Positions 8,617 through 16,945 of a stretch of 64,000 bases of DNA are shown in pieces (position 1 is the stretch's first letter; each line of letters opens with the position of its first letter). The notes under the pieces were generated by a model. That model was not told where the DNA came from. It worked only from the letters and a program-made list of their open reading frames with translations, and did no database searches. The translations under genes and the position numbers were made by a program. The stretch is from Clostridiales bacterium. GTDB taxonomy: Bacteria > Bacillota > Clostridia > Christensenellales > Borkfalkiaceae. The stretch covers positions 37,022 to 101,021 of the forward strand of contig SVHJ01000002.1 of NCBI GenBank assembly GCA_015055835.1, read 5' to 3'.

Positions 8617-9993
8617 ATGCTAGAGTTTACTTTAATTGATGAAAACGTTATAAAATTAAAAGAATTTTTTGAACTTACAAAACTCCCTTTTTGCGATTTA
8701 ACCGAAGGCGTTAGATATATGTGGAAAGACGAATATCTTTCTTCTTTTGCCATTTTTGACGACACGCTTATTCTTAAGAACGGGCAAAAAGAGTTTAAGG
8801 ACTACTTTTTTTACCCTATCGGCAAAAATATTGACGGTGCGCTAGAAAAAATAGAAGAATTTGCAAAAACAAAAGGGTTTTTAGGTTTTTGCGTGCTTGA
8901 CGATAAACTTACCGATAAAGTTATAGAAAAATATCCAAACGCAAAGGTTACCACCGATAGGCGTTGGAGTGATTATATTTATAATTTAGAAGACCTTGCA
9001 TTTTTTAAAGGTAAAAAATACGGTGGACAACGAAACCACGTAAATAAATTTAAAAAACTTTATAACTATACTACCGAACTTATAACAAAAGAAAATATTG
9101 AAGAGTGTAAACTTTTTCTAAACGATTATATAGACACCCTTTTAGAAGAAATTAAAAAAGATGAGGTTAAAAAAACCATAAACTATCTTGAAAATATTTT
9201 TGTTTTAAACCACGTAGGTATGATAATAAAGGTAGAAGATAAAATAGTTGGCTTAACCATAGGGGAAGTTTCAAGAAATATACTTTTTATCCACGCTGAA
9301 AAAGCCTTAACTTCATATCAAGGGGTTTACCCTACTTTAGTTAGCGAATTTGCTAGGCTTTTTGTCAATAAAGCACAATTTATAAACAGAGAAGAGGACT
9401 GTGGAGATATTGGGCTTAGAACTTCAAAAACACAGTATAATCCTATTGAAATTAAGGACAAGTACTTTGTTTATATAGATACCCTTTTTTCTAAATGTCC
9501 TGACACTATTAAGACAAAAAGACTAACCTTAAAAGCCTTAAACGATAGCCATAAAGAAGATTATTGTAGGCTTTATACTGATGATGAGTTAAATAAGTTT
9601 TGGGGATACGACTACCGTGAAGATTTAGGGGATAATTTACCTACCCCAGACTATTTTATTAACTTTGCATACTCTCTTAAAAAAGACAAGCAAGAATATT
9701 CTTATGCCATTATGCTTGAAGATAAAATGATAGGCGAAGGGCTTTTTTGGAACTTTGATTTTAATTGTTCTGTTGAACTTGGAATTAGGCTTTTTAAAGA
9801 ATACCAAGGCCATGGCTACGCCGTTGAAACTTATACTGCGTTAAAAGAAACGGCTAAAACAGTATTAGGGGCAAAAACGGTATATGCAAAATGCATAAAA
9901 GCAAATTTACCTTCTAAAAAAATGATACTAAATTCTGGTTTTGAAAATTTTAAGGAAGACGATACCTATTATTATTTTAAAAGTAAAATTTAA
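8617..9993 (+). CDS. DUF2156 - GNAT acetyltransferase fusion
   Basis: 458 residues in two parts. Residues 1 to about 290 resemble DUF2156, the GNAT-like fold related to the catalytic domain of phosphatidylglycerol lysyltransferases (LPFCDLTEGVRYMW near 24-37, RNHVNKFKK near 137-145). Residues about 297-458 are a RimJ/RimL-type N-acetyltransferase (KTKRLTLKAL at the start, ELGIRLFKEYQGHGYA near the acetyl-CoA loop). It is therefore a tandem of two acyltransferase folds. Substrates are unknown. No Shine-Dalgarno sequence or promoter is evident because the terminator of the previous gene ends 8 nt upstream. Expression may depend on read-through. Confidence 0.8.
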   Translation: MLEFTLIDENVIKLKEFFELTKLPFCDLTEGVRYMWKDEYLSSFAIFDDTLILKNGQKEFKDYFFYPIGKNIDGALEKIEEFAKTKGFLGFCVLDDKLTDKVIEKYPNAKVTTDRRWSDYIYNLEDLAFFKGKKYGGQRNHVNKFKKLYNYTTELITKENIEECKLFLNDYIDTLLEEIKKDEVKKTINYLENIFVLNHVGMIIKVEDKIVGLTIGEVSRNILFIHAEKALTSYQGVYPTLVSEFARLFVNKAQFINREEDCGDIGLRTSKTQYNPIEIKDKYFVYIDTLFSKCPDTIKTKRLTLKALNDSHKEDYCRLYTDDELNKFWGYDYREDLGDNLPTPDYFINFAYSLKKDKQEYSYAIMLEDKMIGEGLFWNFDFNCSVELGIRLFKEYQGHGYAVETYTALKETAKTVLGAKTVYAKCIKANLPSKKMILNSGFENFKEDDTYYYFKSKI

Positions 9994-10065
9994 CAAATCT
10001 TGTTAATATTTAATTTTTATTACAATTTTTTATAAAAAATTATATACAAATTGTTTTTTTTGTTG

Positions 10066-10071
10066 TATAAT
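10066..10071 (+). promoter_or_regulatory. Putative -10 element of the first AraC gene
   Basis: TATAAT lies 34 nt before the ATG at 10106. The hexamer 17 bp upstream (TATACA, 10043-10048) is a poor -35, so an activator may be needed. Confidence 0.45.
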
Positions 10072-10105
10072 GTGTTATATAAAATTATTACTAAAGGGGA
10101 CGGTT

Positions 10106-10957
10106 ATGAAAGTTGGTGAAATAAATCCTTACATTAGACAGGCAAAAGAATCGACTCTTTTAAAAGGCATGAACATAAATCAACGTATCATTTTTGATTA
10201 TGAACTACTTTATTTAAGAGAGGGTAATTTTACTTTAATCTATAACGGCGACACCTTTTATTGTAAAAAGGGGGACGTTATTTTAATTGAGCCTGGCGTT
10301 CAACACGAATTTATAGTTAACACAACGGACATTTCACAACCACACATACACTTTGACCTTTCTTATAGGGCTAATAGTGAAAAAATTCCTATCTGTTTTA
10401 AAGATATAACGGCAATGACCGATAAGGAAAAGGATATGATTCACGAAAATATGTTACCAAGTTATCCAACTGCGCCACTATTAGTTTGTAAAAACAAAAC
10501 CCGTTTTTTAACTTATTTTAACAAAATCGTATCTAAAAGGCCAACCTCTCCACTTGTTAGAAAAGGTTTACTTTTAGAACTACTTGGGCTTATTTTTTAC
10601 GATAATTTCTGGGGACTACTTAGAAAGGAACAATTTCCTACCATTGCCCATCAAGTAAAAGATTATATTGATAGAGGAAACGGTTTAGATATGTCTTTAG
10701 ACGACCTTTCAAAATTCTTTTCATACAGCAAGTTCCACTTAGAAAAAAAGTTCAAAGAATGTTTTAACGTAAGTATAATAACTTACAAAAACCAACTTCG
10801 TATGCAAAAAGCAAAGGAACTACTTATGACAAACTCCGTTTCAAAAACGGCAAAGATTTTGGGATACAACTCAATTCATTCTTTTAGTAGAACTTATAAA
10901 AATTATTACCAACAATCTCCAACCTCTTCTATAAAAGAAGGTAAAAAAGAGAAATAA
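10106..10957 (+). CDS. AraC-family transcriptional regulator (copy 1)
   Basis: 283 residues. The N-terminal half is a cupin sensor domain (INPYIRQAK start, the GDVILIEPGVQHEF strand pair near 55-70). The C-terminal half has the two helix-turn-helix motifs of AraC regulators (LDDLSKFFSYSKFHLEKKFK, then SVSKTAKILGYNSIHSFSRTYK). ATG 10106 is preferred over an in-frame start at 10070 because AGGGG is at 10095-10099 and the -10 box overlaps the earlier start. It is followed by a paralogue at 11181. The ligand is unknown; the cupin suggests a small sugar-like effector. Confidence 0.88.
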   Translation: MKVGEINPYIRQAKESTLLKGMNINQRIIFDYELLYLREGNFTLIYNGDTFYCKKGDVILIEPGVQHEFIVNTTDISQPHIHFDLSYRANSEKIPICFKDITAMTDKEKDMIHENMLPSYPTAPLLVCKNKTRFLTYFNKIVSKRPTSPLVRKGLLLELLGLIFYDNFWGLLRKEQFPTIAHQVKDYIDRGNGLDMSLDDLSKFFSYSKFHLEKKFKECFNVSIITYKNQLRMQKAKELLMTNSVSKTAKILGYNSIHSFSRTYKNYYQQSPTSSIKEGKKEK

Positions 10958-10988
10958 AATTTATAGCTACACAAATTTCATAAAATAA

Positions 10989-11027
10989 AAAGCTCTATTT
11001 TTGTTAAAGATAGGGCTTTATTTTTTT
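10989..11027 (+). terminator. Terminator of AraC copy 1
   Basis: Stem AAAGCTCTAT (10989-10998) with ATAGGGCTTT (11010-11019, one G-U), followed by a run of T. Confidence 0.75.
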
Positions 11028-11063
11028 ACAAAAATTGACTTTCGTTTTAACAAAAATTGACTT
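11028..11063. repeat. Paired 14-bp direct repeats, candidate AraC operator
   Basis: ACAAAAATTGACTT occurs at 11028-11041 and again at 11050-11063, a 22-bp period (two helical turns). AraC-type regulators bind direct half-sites about two turns apart. The pair lies 60-95 bp upstream of the -10 box of the second araC-like gene. Confidence 0.5.
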
Positions 11064-11119
11064 ATAAAAAAATTATATTTTAAAAAAATTAAAAATTTGC
11101 TTTAAAATATCTAAATTTG

Positions 11120-11128
11120 TGGTATAAT
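11120..11128 (+). promoter_or_regulatory. Extended -10 promoter of AraC copy 2
   Basis: TGGTATAAT is a TGN-extended -10. No good -35 sits at 17 bp. TTGCTT at 11097-11102 is 20 bp away. Confidence 0.6.
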
Positions 11129-11180
11129 AATAAAAAATGGTCTGTTTTTTGTTTCACAATTATTGACCTATAGGGGAACT

Positions 11181-12011
11181 ATGGATATATACGAACTCAA
11201 TCCACACTTTAGATTACGCTCACGTTCAATTTTGAATAAAGGCGCTCTTTCAACGCCACGCGCACTTTATGATTATGAGCTTATGTACGTAGAAAAAGGC
11301 AGTTTTACTTTAGTATACGACAATAAACCATTCTTTTGTAAAAAAGGAGATATTCTTTTAATCTCTCCTGGTATAACCCACTATTTTATAATTGAAAAAG
11401 AAGTTTCTCTTCCTTTCATTCATTTTGATGCAATAAAAAAGGCGAATAGTAGAGAAATTCCCGTTTCTTTTAAAGACATACCCGATATGACTGAAGAGGA
11501 AAAAACCTGGATACACAAAAGATACTTTCCTAAATATGATGGCGAACCATTTTTGAAGTGTGGAAATATGGAAAGATTTTTAAAACTATTTAATAAATTA
11601 ACCTACCCCACTTATAGGGCAATGTTAGTAAGAAAAGCGTGGTTAACTGAACTTTTAGCCGTTTTAATGCACTTTAACTTTTTGCAGTTTATTAGAAACA
11701 ACGACGAGCCTTCAATAGAATATCAAGTAAAAAATTATATCGACTCAAACGGTTGTTATAATATGACCCTCCAAGATTTTGCAGACTTTTTTTCATACAA
11801 CAAGTTTTATATGATAAGAAAGTTTAAAAGCACTTTTGGAATAGGAATAATGGAATACAGAAACAAAGTTAGACTGGAAAAATCAAACGACCTACTACTT
11901 CGTTTTACCCTTTCTAACACAGCAAAACTTTTAGGATATACTTCCGTTTATTCTTTTTCTAGGGCATATAAAGAATATTTTGGAAAAGCACCAAAATCTA
12001 GCATAACTTAA
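11181..12011 (+). CDS. AraC-family transcriptional regulator (copy 2)
   Basis: 276 residues, the same architecture as the gene at 10106 and clearly paralogous: shared INPH/YELNPHFR start, YDYELMYVEKGSFTLVYDNK cupin strand, FSYNKFYMIRKFK first HTH and TLSNTAKLLGYTSVYSFSRAYK second HTH. The ATG at 11181 has AGGGGA at 11172-11177; an upstream in-frame TTG at 11163 is less likely. It has its own promoter, with a pair of direct repeats upstream. The two genes probably arose by tandem duplication and diverged, possibly in ligand range. Confidence 0.88.
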   Translation: MDIYELNPHFRLRSRSILNKGALSTPRALYDYELMYVEKGSFTLVYDNKPFFCKKGDILLISPGITHYFIIEKEVSLPFIHFDAIKKANSREIPVSFKDIPDMTEEEKTWIHKRYFPKYDGEPFLKCGNMERFLKLFNKLTYPTYRAMLVRKAWLTELLAVLMHFNFLQFIRNNDEPSIEYQVKNYIDSNGCYNMTLQDFADFFSYNKFYMIRKFKSTFGIGIMEYRNKVRLEKSNDLLLRFTLSNTAKLLGYTSVYSFSRAYKEYFGKAPKSSIT

Positions 12012-12016
12012 GTAAA

Positions 12017-12046
12017 AAAAGGACTTTGAAAATTCAAAGTCCTTTT
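12017..12046. terminator. Bidirectional terminator between araC copy 2 and ppa
   Basis: Perfect 14-bp stem AAAAGGACTTTGAA (12017-12030) with TTCAAAGTCCTTTT (12033-12046). It serves both converging genes. Confidence 0.85.
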
Positions 12047-12059
12047 AATTTTTTAATAA

Positions 12060-12605
12060 TTATTTCTTTTCAATTAAGTTGTAAAGATTTACTTGATAGT
12101 TTTTAAGCGAAGAATTAATTATATCAATCGCCACCTTTCTATCTTGAACGTTACTAACTGCAGTTGACTTTCCTTCTAATTGTTTATAAACCCTAAAAAA
12201 GTGCACCATTTCTTCAAAAATGTGAGAAGGTAAGTCCTTAATATCTTTATAAGTGTTATAGTTAGGGTCAGAAAAAGGTATTGCAATTATCTTTTCATCA
12301 ACACTGCCGTTGTCTTCCATAACGATAACGCCTATCGGATAGCACTGAACAAGGCTCATTTGAATTAAAGATTCTGAACATAAAACTAAAACGTCAAGTG
12401 GGTCGTCATCAGCAGCAAGCGTGTGTGGAATAAAGCCGTAGTTTGCAGGATAGTGCGTAGAAGTATGTAAAATTCTATCTAGCATAAGCATACCCGTTGA
12501 CTTATCCATTTCATACTTTTGTTTAGAACCTTTTGAAATTTCAATAACTGCAAAAAATTCTTCTGGTTGTATTCTTTTTCTGTCAATGTCGTGCCAAATG
12601 TTCAT
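12060..12605 (-). CDS. ppa: Inorganic pyrophosphatase, family I
   Basis: 181 residues. Hydrolyses pyrophosphate from biosynthetic reactions such as aminoacylation. The signature DDDPLDV at 66-72 fits the D-x-D-P-x-D metal site of soluble family I enzymes, and the N-terminal EISKGSKQKYEMDK contains the conserved active-site Lys residues. It follows serS by 16 bp on the minus strand, so the two form an operon in which the enzyme consumes the pyrophosphate released by seryl-adenylate formation. Confidence 0.92.
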   Translation of the reverse strand: MNIWHDIDRKRIQPEEFFAVIEISKGSKQKYEMDKSTGMLMLDRILHTSTHYPANYGFIPHTLAADDDPLDVLVLCSESLIQMSLVQCYPIGVIVMEDNGSVDEKIIAIPFSDPNYNTYKDIKDLPSHIFEEMVHFFRVYKQLEGKSTAVSNVQDRKVAIDIINSSLKNYQVNLYNLIEKK

Positions 12606-12621
12606 TTTTAGCCTCCAAAAT

Positions 12622-13899
12622 TTATTTTATAAATTCTTTACCCATAAACGGAACTAAAACTTCAGGAACTTTGATTGAGCCGTCTGCTTGTTGAAGTTGT
12701 TCAACTAACGCAGGGAAAACTCTACTAGTAGCAAGACCTGAGCCGTTTAAGGTGTGTAAGAATTGGGCTTTGCCCGTCTTTTTATCTCTATACTTCGTGT
12801 TATTTCTTCTTGCTTGATAATCGTTAGCGTTTGAAACTGAAGAAACTTCTTTATAAATTCCCATACTAGGAATCCAAACTTCAATATCGTAAGTTCTTGC
12901 CATTGATGCTGAACAGTCGCCTGCTGCTAACTTACTAACTCTAAAGTGAAGACCTAATTTTTCCATTAAAGACGCCGCTTTATCAACTAATTCTTCAAAA
13001 GCCTTTTTGCTTTGTTCAGGGGTAGCGTATTGTACCATTTCTACCTTGTTGAATTGGTGACCTCTTATCATACCACGTTCTTCTGCTCTATATGAACCTG
13101 CTTCCTTTCTGTAGCAAGGGGTATAAGCAAAGAATTTCATAGGTAATTTATCTTCATCAACAATTTCACCAGCATACATATTAACAAGCGCAGTTTCAGC
13201 AGTAGGTAACATAAATCTGTTCTTTTTCATATCATCTTCGCCACCTAGCCAGTAAACTTCATCACTAAACTTAGGGAATTGACCTGCACCAAAACCACAG
13301 TTATATCCTAGTTGGTGTGGTGGTAAAATAAATTCATAACCATCTTTTAAATGTTCAGAAATAAAGAAGTTAAGAAGCGCCCATTCAAGTTTAGCGCCGT
13401 CCCCACGATAAATCCAGAACCCTCCACCAGAAAGTTTAGTACCTCTTGTGTAATCAATTAAACCAAGTTTTGTACATAAATCAACGTGGTTTTGAGGTGT
13501 AAAATCAAAATTAGGCTTTTCACCAACAATTTTAATAACTTCGTTGGCTTCCTTTTCGCCAGCAACTAAGTCTTCATCAGGAAGGTTAGGTAAAACTGCT
13601 AAAAAGTTAAAGATTTTATCTTGAACTTCATTAAGTTCTTTATCCCCTTCTTCAATTTTATTTCCTAACGCTCTCATTTCTTCAAATATAGGCTCTACGT
13701 CCTTACCTTCCTTTTTAAGTTTAGGAATAGAAGAAGAAACAGCGTTTCTTTCAGCCTTTAACTTTTCAATTTCAGAAATAATCTTCTTTCTTTTTTCGTC
13801 TAATTCTAAAACTTCCGTAAAATCAACGGTTGCACCCTTTCTACTTAAAAGTTCGCTAACTTTTTCAGGGTTTTCAGCAATAAGTTTAATGTCTAACAT
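12622..13899 (-). CDS. serS: Serine--tRNA ligase
   Basis: 425-residue class II synthetase. The N-terminal helical arm (about 28-105, charged coiled coil) contacts the long variable arm of tRNA-Ser. The catalytic core shows motif 2 (RAEERGMIRGHQFNKVE, about 270-286) and motif 3 (GSGLATSRVFPALVE, about 382-396). Length is standard. The Shine-Dalgarno sequence GGAG precedes the ATG. It is divergent from the DeoR regulator across 196 bp. I see no T-box in that space. Confidence 0.96.
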   Translation of the reverse strand: MLDIKLIAENPEKVSELLSRKGATVDFTEVLELDEKRKKIISEIEKLKAERNAVSSSIPKLKKEGKDVEPIFEEMRALGNKIEEGDKELNEVQDKIFNFLAVLPNLPDEDLVAGEKEANEVIKIVGEKPNFDFTPQNHVDLCTKLGLIDYTRGTKLSGGGFWIYRGDGAKLEWALLNFFISEHLKDGYEFILPPHQLGYNCGFGAGQFPKFSDEVYWLGGEDDMKKNRFMLPTAETALVNMYAGEIVDEDKLPMKFFAYTPCYRKEAGSYRAEERGMIRGHQFNKVEMVQYATPEQSKKAFEELVDKAASLMEKLGLHFRVSKLAAGDCSASMARTYDIEVWIPSMGIYKEVSSVSNANDYQARRNNTKYRDKKTGKAQFLHTLNGSGLATSRVFPALVEQLQQADGSIKVPEVLVPFMGKEFIK

Positions 13900-13990
13900 A
13901 GTTTTCTCCGTCTATAAAAAATATTACTTATTTAGATATTATAAACCCAAAATGCCTAAAAATCAATAGGAAAGAAAAATTTAAGCAAAA

Positions 13991-14025
13991 AACTTTTGTT
14001 AAATTTTAACAACTTTTGTTAAATT
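13991..14025. repeat. Direct repeat with central palindrome, candidate DeoR operator
   Basis: AACTTTTGTTAAATT occurs at 13991-14005 and 14011-14025, a 20-bp period. The overlap contains the palindrome GTTAAATTTTAAC (13998-14010). It lies immediately upstream of the promoter of the DeoR gene and also close to the serS start. Confidence 0.45.
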
Positions 14026-14026
14026 G

Positions 14027-14055
14027 TTGCTAAATCTTTGAAAAAATGATAAAAT
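14027..14055 (+). promoter_or_regulatory. Promoter of the DeoR-family gene
   Basis: TTGCTA (14027-14032), 17-bp spacer, TAAAAT (14050-14055) with a TGA extension at 14047-14049. Confidence 0.7.
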
Positions 14056-14095
14056 CTAGTGCAAGATTAGTTAATAATTTGTTTAGGAGAATAAA

Positions 14096-14857
14096 ATGAA
14101 AAGTGATAGAATAAACCAAATTCAAGAACTCGTAGAAAAATATGGAAAAGTTTCTTACGACGAATTACACGGTCTTCTCCCACACGTTTCTCAAATGACC
14201 CTCCGTCGTGACGTTGCTTTCTTAGAAGAACAAGGCGTTTTAGTTAGAATTCCTAACGGCGCAGTTTCTATGGAAGAAATTCAAAAAAAGACGGAAGAAC
14301 AGTTTATTAAAAGGGTTGGTAGAAACGTTTTAGAAAAAAAGGAAATTGCCGAAAAGACAATGAGTATTATCAAACCAAAAAGTTGTATATTTATTGACGG
14401 TGGCTCTACCACTTTATATTTTGCAAAAGACCTACCTGACGACAGTTATTACGTTGTAACAAACGCTTTAAGTATTGCCATTGAAGTATTAAGAAACAGT
14501 TTACCAACCGTTGCTCTTCTTGGTGGCGACGTTACTAGAAATAACCTTGTAACCATAGGTCAATCAAGTTTAGAATTTTTAGATAAAATAAATATTGAAG
14601 TTGCCGTTATGACTTCAACCGGCTTTTTACCAAAAACTGGTAGTTTTACTTGTGGCTCTCAACCGGAAGTTGAAATTAAGTCAGCCGTAATAAAAAAGGC
14701 AAGCAAGGTAGTTATGCTACTAGATAGTTCAAAAGTTAACGTCAACACTCCTTACACTTTTGCTAACTACGACGATATTGATTATCTTGTCGTTGACAGC
14801 AACTTCCCTAGCGAATTAAGGGAAGAAATTAAAAATAAAAACATAATGGTTATATAA
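14096..14857 (+). CDS. DeoR/GlpR-family transcriptional regulator
   Basis: 253 residues. The N-terminal winged helix (about 5-60; YGKVSYDELHG, then VSQMTLRRDVAFLEEQG) is followed by the DeoR C-terminal sensor domain with the IFIDGGSTTLYFAKDL segment and VTNALSIA, typical of phospho-sugar-responsive repressors of the DeoR/GlpR family. No sugar catabolic gene is adjacent; the next gene is cysE. It may therefore act elsewhere or on itself. A repeated, palindromic sequence in front of its promoter suggests autoregulation. Confidence 0.9.
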   Translation: MKSDRINQIQELVEKYGKVSYDELHGLLPHVSQMTLRRDVAFLEEQGVLVRIPNGAVSMEEIQKKTEEQFIKRVGRNVLEKKEIAEKTMSIIKPKSCIFIDGGSTTLYFAKDLPDDSYYVVTNALSIAIEVLRNSLPTVALLGGDVTRNNLVTIGQSSLEFLDKINIEVAVMTSTGFLPKTGSFTCGSQPEVEIKSAVIKKASKVVMLLDSSKVNVNTPYTFANYDDIDYLVVDSNFPSELREEIKNKNIMVI

Positions 14858-14909
14858 TCATCTTGCAAAAGACAGTTAAAAGTGATAAAATAATTTTTGG
14901 TACAAAAAT

Positions 14910-15536
14910 ATGTTTAAGAAATTAAGATTAGATATCAGTGCTGCAAAGCAAAACGACCCTGCTGCTAGAAGTAAGTTTGAAATTTGGCTTACCTACTCAG
15001 GTGTACACGCGCTTTCTTGGCACAGATACGCAAACTTTTTATATAGAATAAAATTAAGACTACTAGCAAGAATGACTAGTCAATTTGCAAAACTTTTAAC
15101 GGGTATTGAAATTCACCCTGCCGCTAAAATTGAAGGGGGCGTATTTATCGACCACGGCAACGGCGTAGTTATCGGCGAAACTGCCGTTATTGAAAAAGGG
15201 GTAGTTATCTATCAAGGGGTAACGCTTGGTGGTACTGGTAAAGAAAAGGGTAAGCGTCACCCTACCGTAAAAGAAGGGGCAGTAATTAGCGCAGGCTCAA
15301 AAGTTTTAGGCAACATCACGGTTGGTGAATTTAGTAAAATCGGCGCAGGGGCAGTCGTTTTAAAAGACGTTCCACCTTACGCAACGGTGGTTGGCGTACC
15401 TGCAAGGGTTGTTAGAATTAACGGCGAAAAGCCAACTTTAACCCAAGAAAAGTCCGACCCTATGATGGAAGAAGTTTGCAAGTTAAGGGAAAAGATTTTC
15501 GAATTAGAAGAACAACTTAAAAATTTAAATAAATAG
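14910..15536 (+). CDS. cysE: Serine O-acetyltransferase
   Basis: 208 residues. Acetylates serine to O-acetylserine, the first step of cysteine synthesis. The left-handed beta-helix is visible as hexapeptide repeats from about 60 to 175 (IHPAAKIEGGVFIDHGNGVVIGE, GVTLGGTGKEKGKRHP, IGAGAVVLKDVPP). It is the short Gram-positive type lacking much of the N-terminal helical domain. The C-terminal coiled coil (about 185-208) is charged. It is 8 bp from cysS, so cysteine synthesis and charging are coupled in one operon. Confidence 0.94.
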   Translation: MFKKLRLDISAAKQNDPAARSKFEIWLTYSGVHALSWHRYANFLYRIKLRLLARMTSQFAKLLTGIEIHPAAKIEGGVFIDHGNGVVIGETAVIEKGVVIYQGVTLGGTGKEKGKRHPTVKEGAVISAGSKVLGNITVGEFSKIGAGAVVLKDVPPYATVVGVPARVVRINGEKPTLTQEKSDPMMEEVCKLREKIFELEEQLKNLNK

Positions 15537-15544
15537 GTAAAATT

Positions 15545-16936
15545 ATGAAAGTATATAACACTCTTAGTAGAACTAAAGAAGAATTTAAGCCACTAGTTGG
15601 TAACAAAGTTAATATGTACGCTTGTGGTATCACCGTTTCAGGCGAAGCGCATATCGGCCACGCCTTTCAAGCGTTAATTTACGATATTATGCGTAAATTT
15701 TTATTAAAACAAGGTTACGACGTAACTTATGCAAGAAATTATACCGACGTTGATGATAAAATTATTGCTCGTTCAAAAGAAACGGGTATCCCTGCAGACA
15801 AGTATGCTGAAATGATGATTGAAAAAATCAATTCAGTTATGAAGGATATGGAAATTGACGACCCTGACGTTTGGCTTAAAGCAACTTTAAATATTGATAA
15901 CATTATCCATTTTATTGAAGGTTTAATTAATAAAGGGCACGCTTACGCCACCGAACGTGGCGACGTATATTTTGACGTTGAAAGTTTCCCTTCTTACGGA
16001 AAGTTATCTAATAGAAATTTAGAAGACGCAATCTCTAACGTTAGAATTGAAAACGAAGACAATAAGCGTAGCGCGCTTGACTTTGCTTTATGGAAATCAG
16101 CAAAGGAAGGAGAAATTTACTGGGAATCTCCTTGGGGCAAAGGCAGACCAGGTTGGCATATTGAATGTTCAGCAATGAATAAAGAGGCGTTTGGCGAACA
16201 AATTGATATCCACGGTGGTGGTAGAGATTTAATTTTCCCTCACCACGAAAACGAAATTGCTCAAACGGAAGCGTTAACGGGAAAGCCTTTCGTAAAATAC
16301 TGGATACACAACGGTTTAATTAAAGTAAACGGTCAAAAAATGAGTAAATCACTTGGCAACAGTTTACTTTTAGAAGATTTACTTAAAAAATACTCTAACG
16401 AAGCCATTAAACTTGCACTACTTCAAACGAACTACAAAAACGATATCAACCTAACCGACAACGTTTTTGAAGATGCTGAAAAACATTTATACGACTTTTA
16501 TTCAGTATTTAAGTTGGCTACCAAAAAGGGTATCGAAATTAAAGGGGAAAACGCTGAAATCGACGCTGAGTTTGATAAGGCTATGACCGACGACTTTAAC
16601 ACGGCGCTTGCTCTTTCTAACCTATATAAATACTTTAAGGTTATTAAACAAAAAATTAACGCAGGCGATATAACTGCAGGGGCTGACCTAAACCAAATTA
16701 AGGTTACTTACGACCTTTTAGGTTTATTTAGAAAAGACGCAAACGAATTTACTTCTTACTACGAACAAAAAACGGCAAACGGTATTCCTGAAGAAGTTCT
16801 TTCTTTAGCAGAAGAAAGAAAGTTAGCCCGTCAAAATAAAGACTGGGCAAAGTCTGACGAATTAAGAGATAAAATTTCTGCTTTAGGTTTTATTGTTAAA
16901 GACTCTAAAGACGGATACGAAATAATTAAAAAATAG
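15545..16936 (+). CDS. cysS: Cysteine--tRNA ligase
   Basis: 463-residue class I synthetase. HIGH is at 36-39 and KMSKS at 265-269. Zinc-binding residues include Cys27 (YACGIT) and the HIECSAM and HHENEIAQ segments. The C-terminal helical anticodon domain is present (LAEERKLARQNKDWAKSDELR). It follows cysE by 8 bp and precedes alaS by 9 bp, an arrangement that links cysteine supply to translation. Confidence 0.96.
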   Translation: MKVYNTLSRTKEEFKPLVGNKVNMYACGITVSGEAHIGHAFQALIYDIMRKFLLKQGYDVTYARNYTDVDDKIIARSKETGIPADKYAEMMIEKINSVMKDMEIDDPDVWLKATLNIDNIIHFIEGLINKGHAYATERGDVYFDVESFPSYGKLSNRNLEDAISNVRIENEDNKRSALDFALWKSAKEGEIYWESPWGKGRPGWHIECSAMNKEAFGEQIDIHGGGRDLIFPHHENEIAQTEALTGKPFVKYWIHNGLIKVNGQKMSKSLGNSLLLEDLLKKYSNEAIKLALLQTNYKNDINLTDNVFEDAEKHLYDFYSVFKLATKKGIEIKGENAEIDAEFDKAMTDDFNTALALSNLYKYFKVIKQKINAGDITAGADLNQIKVTYDLLGLFRKDANEFTSYYEQKTANGIPEEVLSLAEERKLARQNKDWAKSDELRDKISALGFIVKDSKDGYEIIKK

Positions 16937-16945
16937 GTAGAAATT

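Noticed and set aside
13900..14095. T-box leader for serS
   Set aside because: The gap is short, shared with a divergent gene, and no T-box core or antiterminator could be found.
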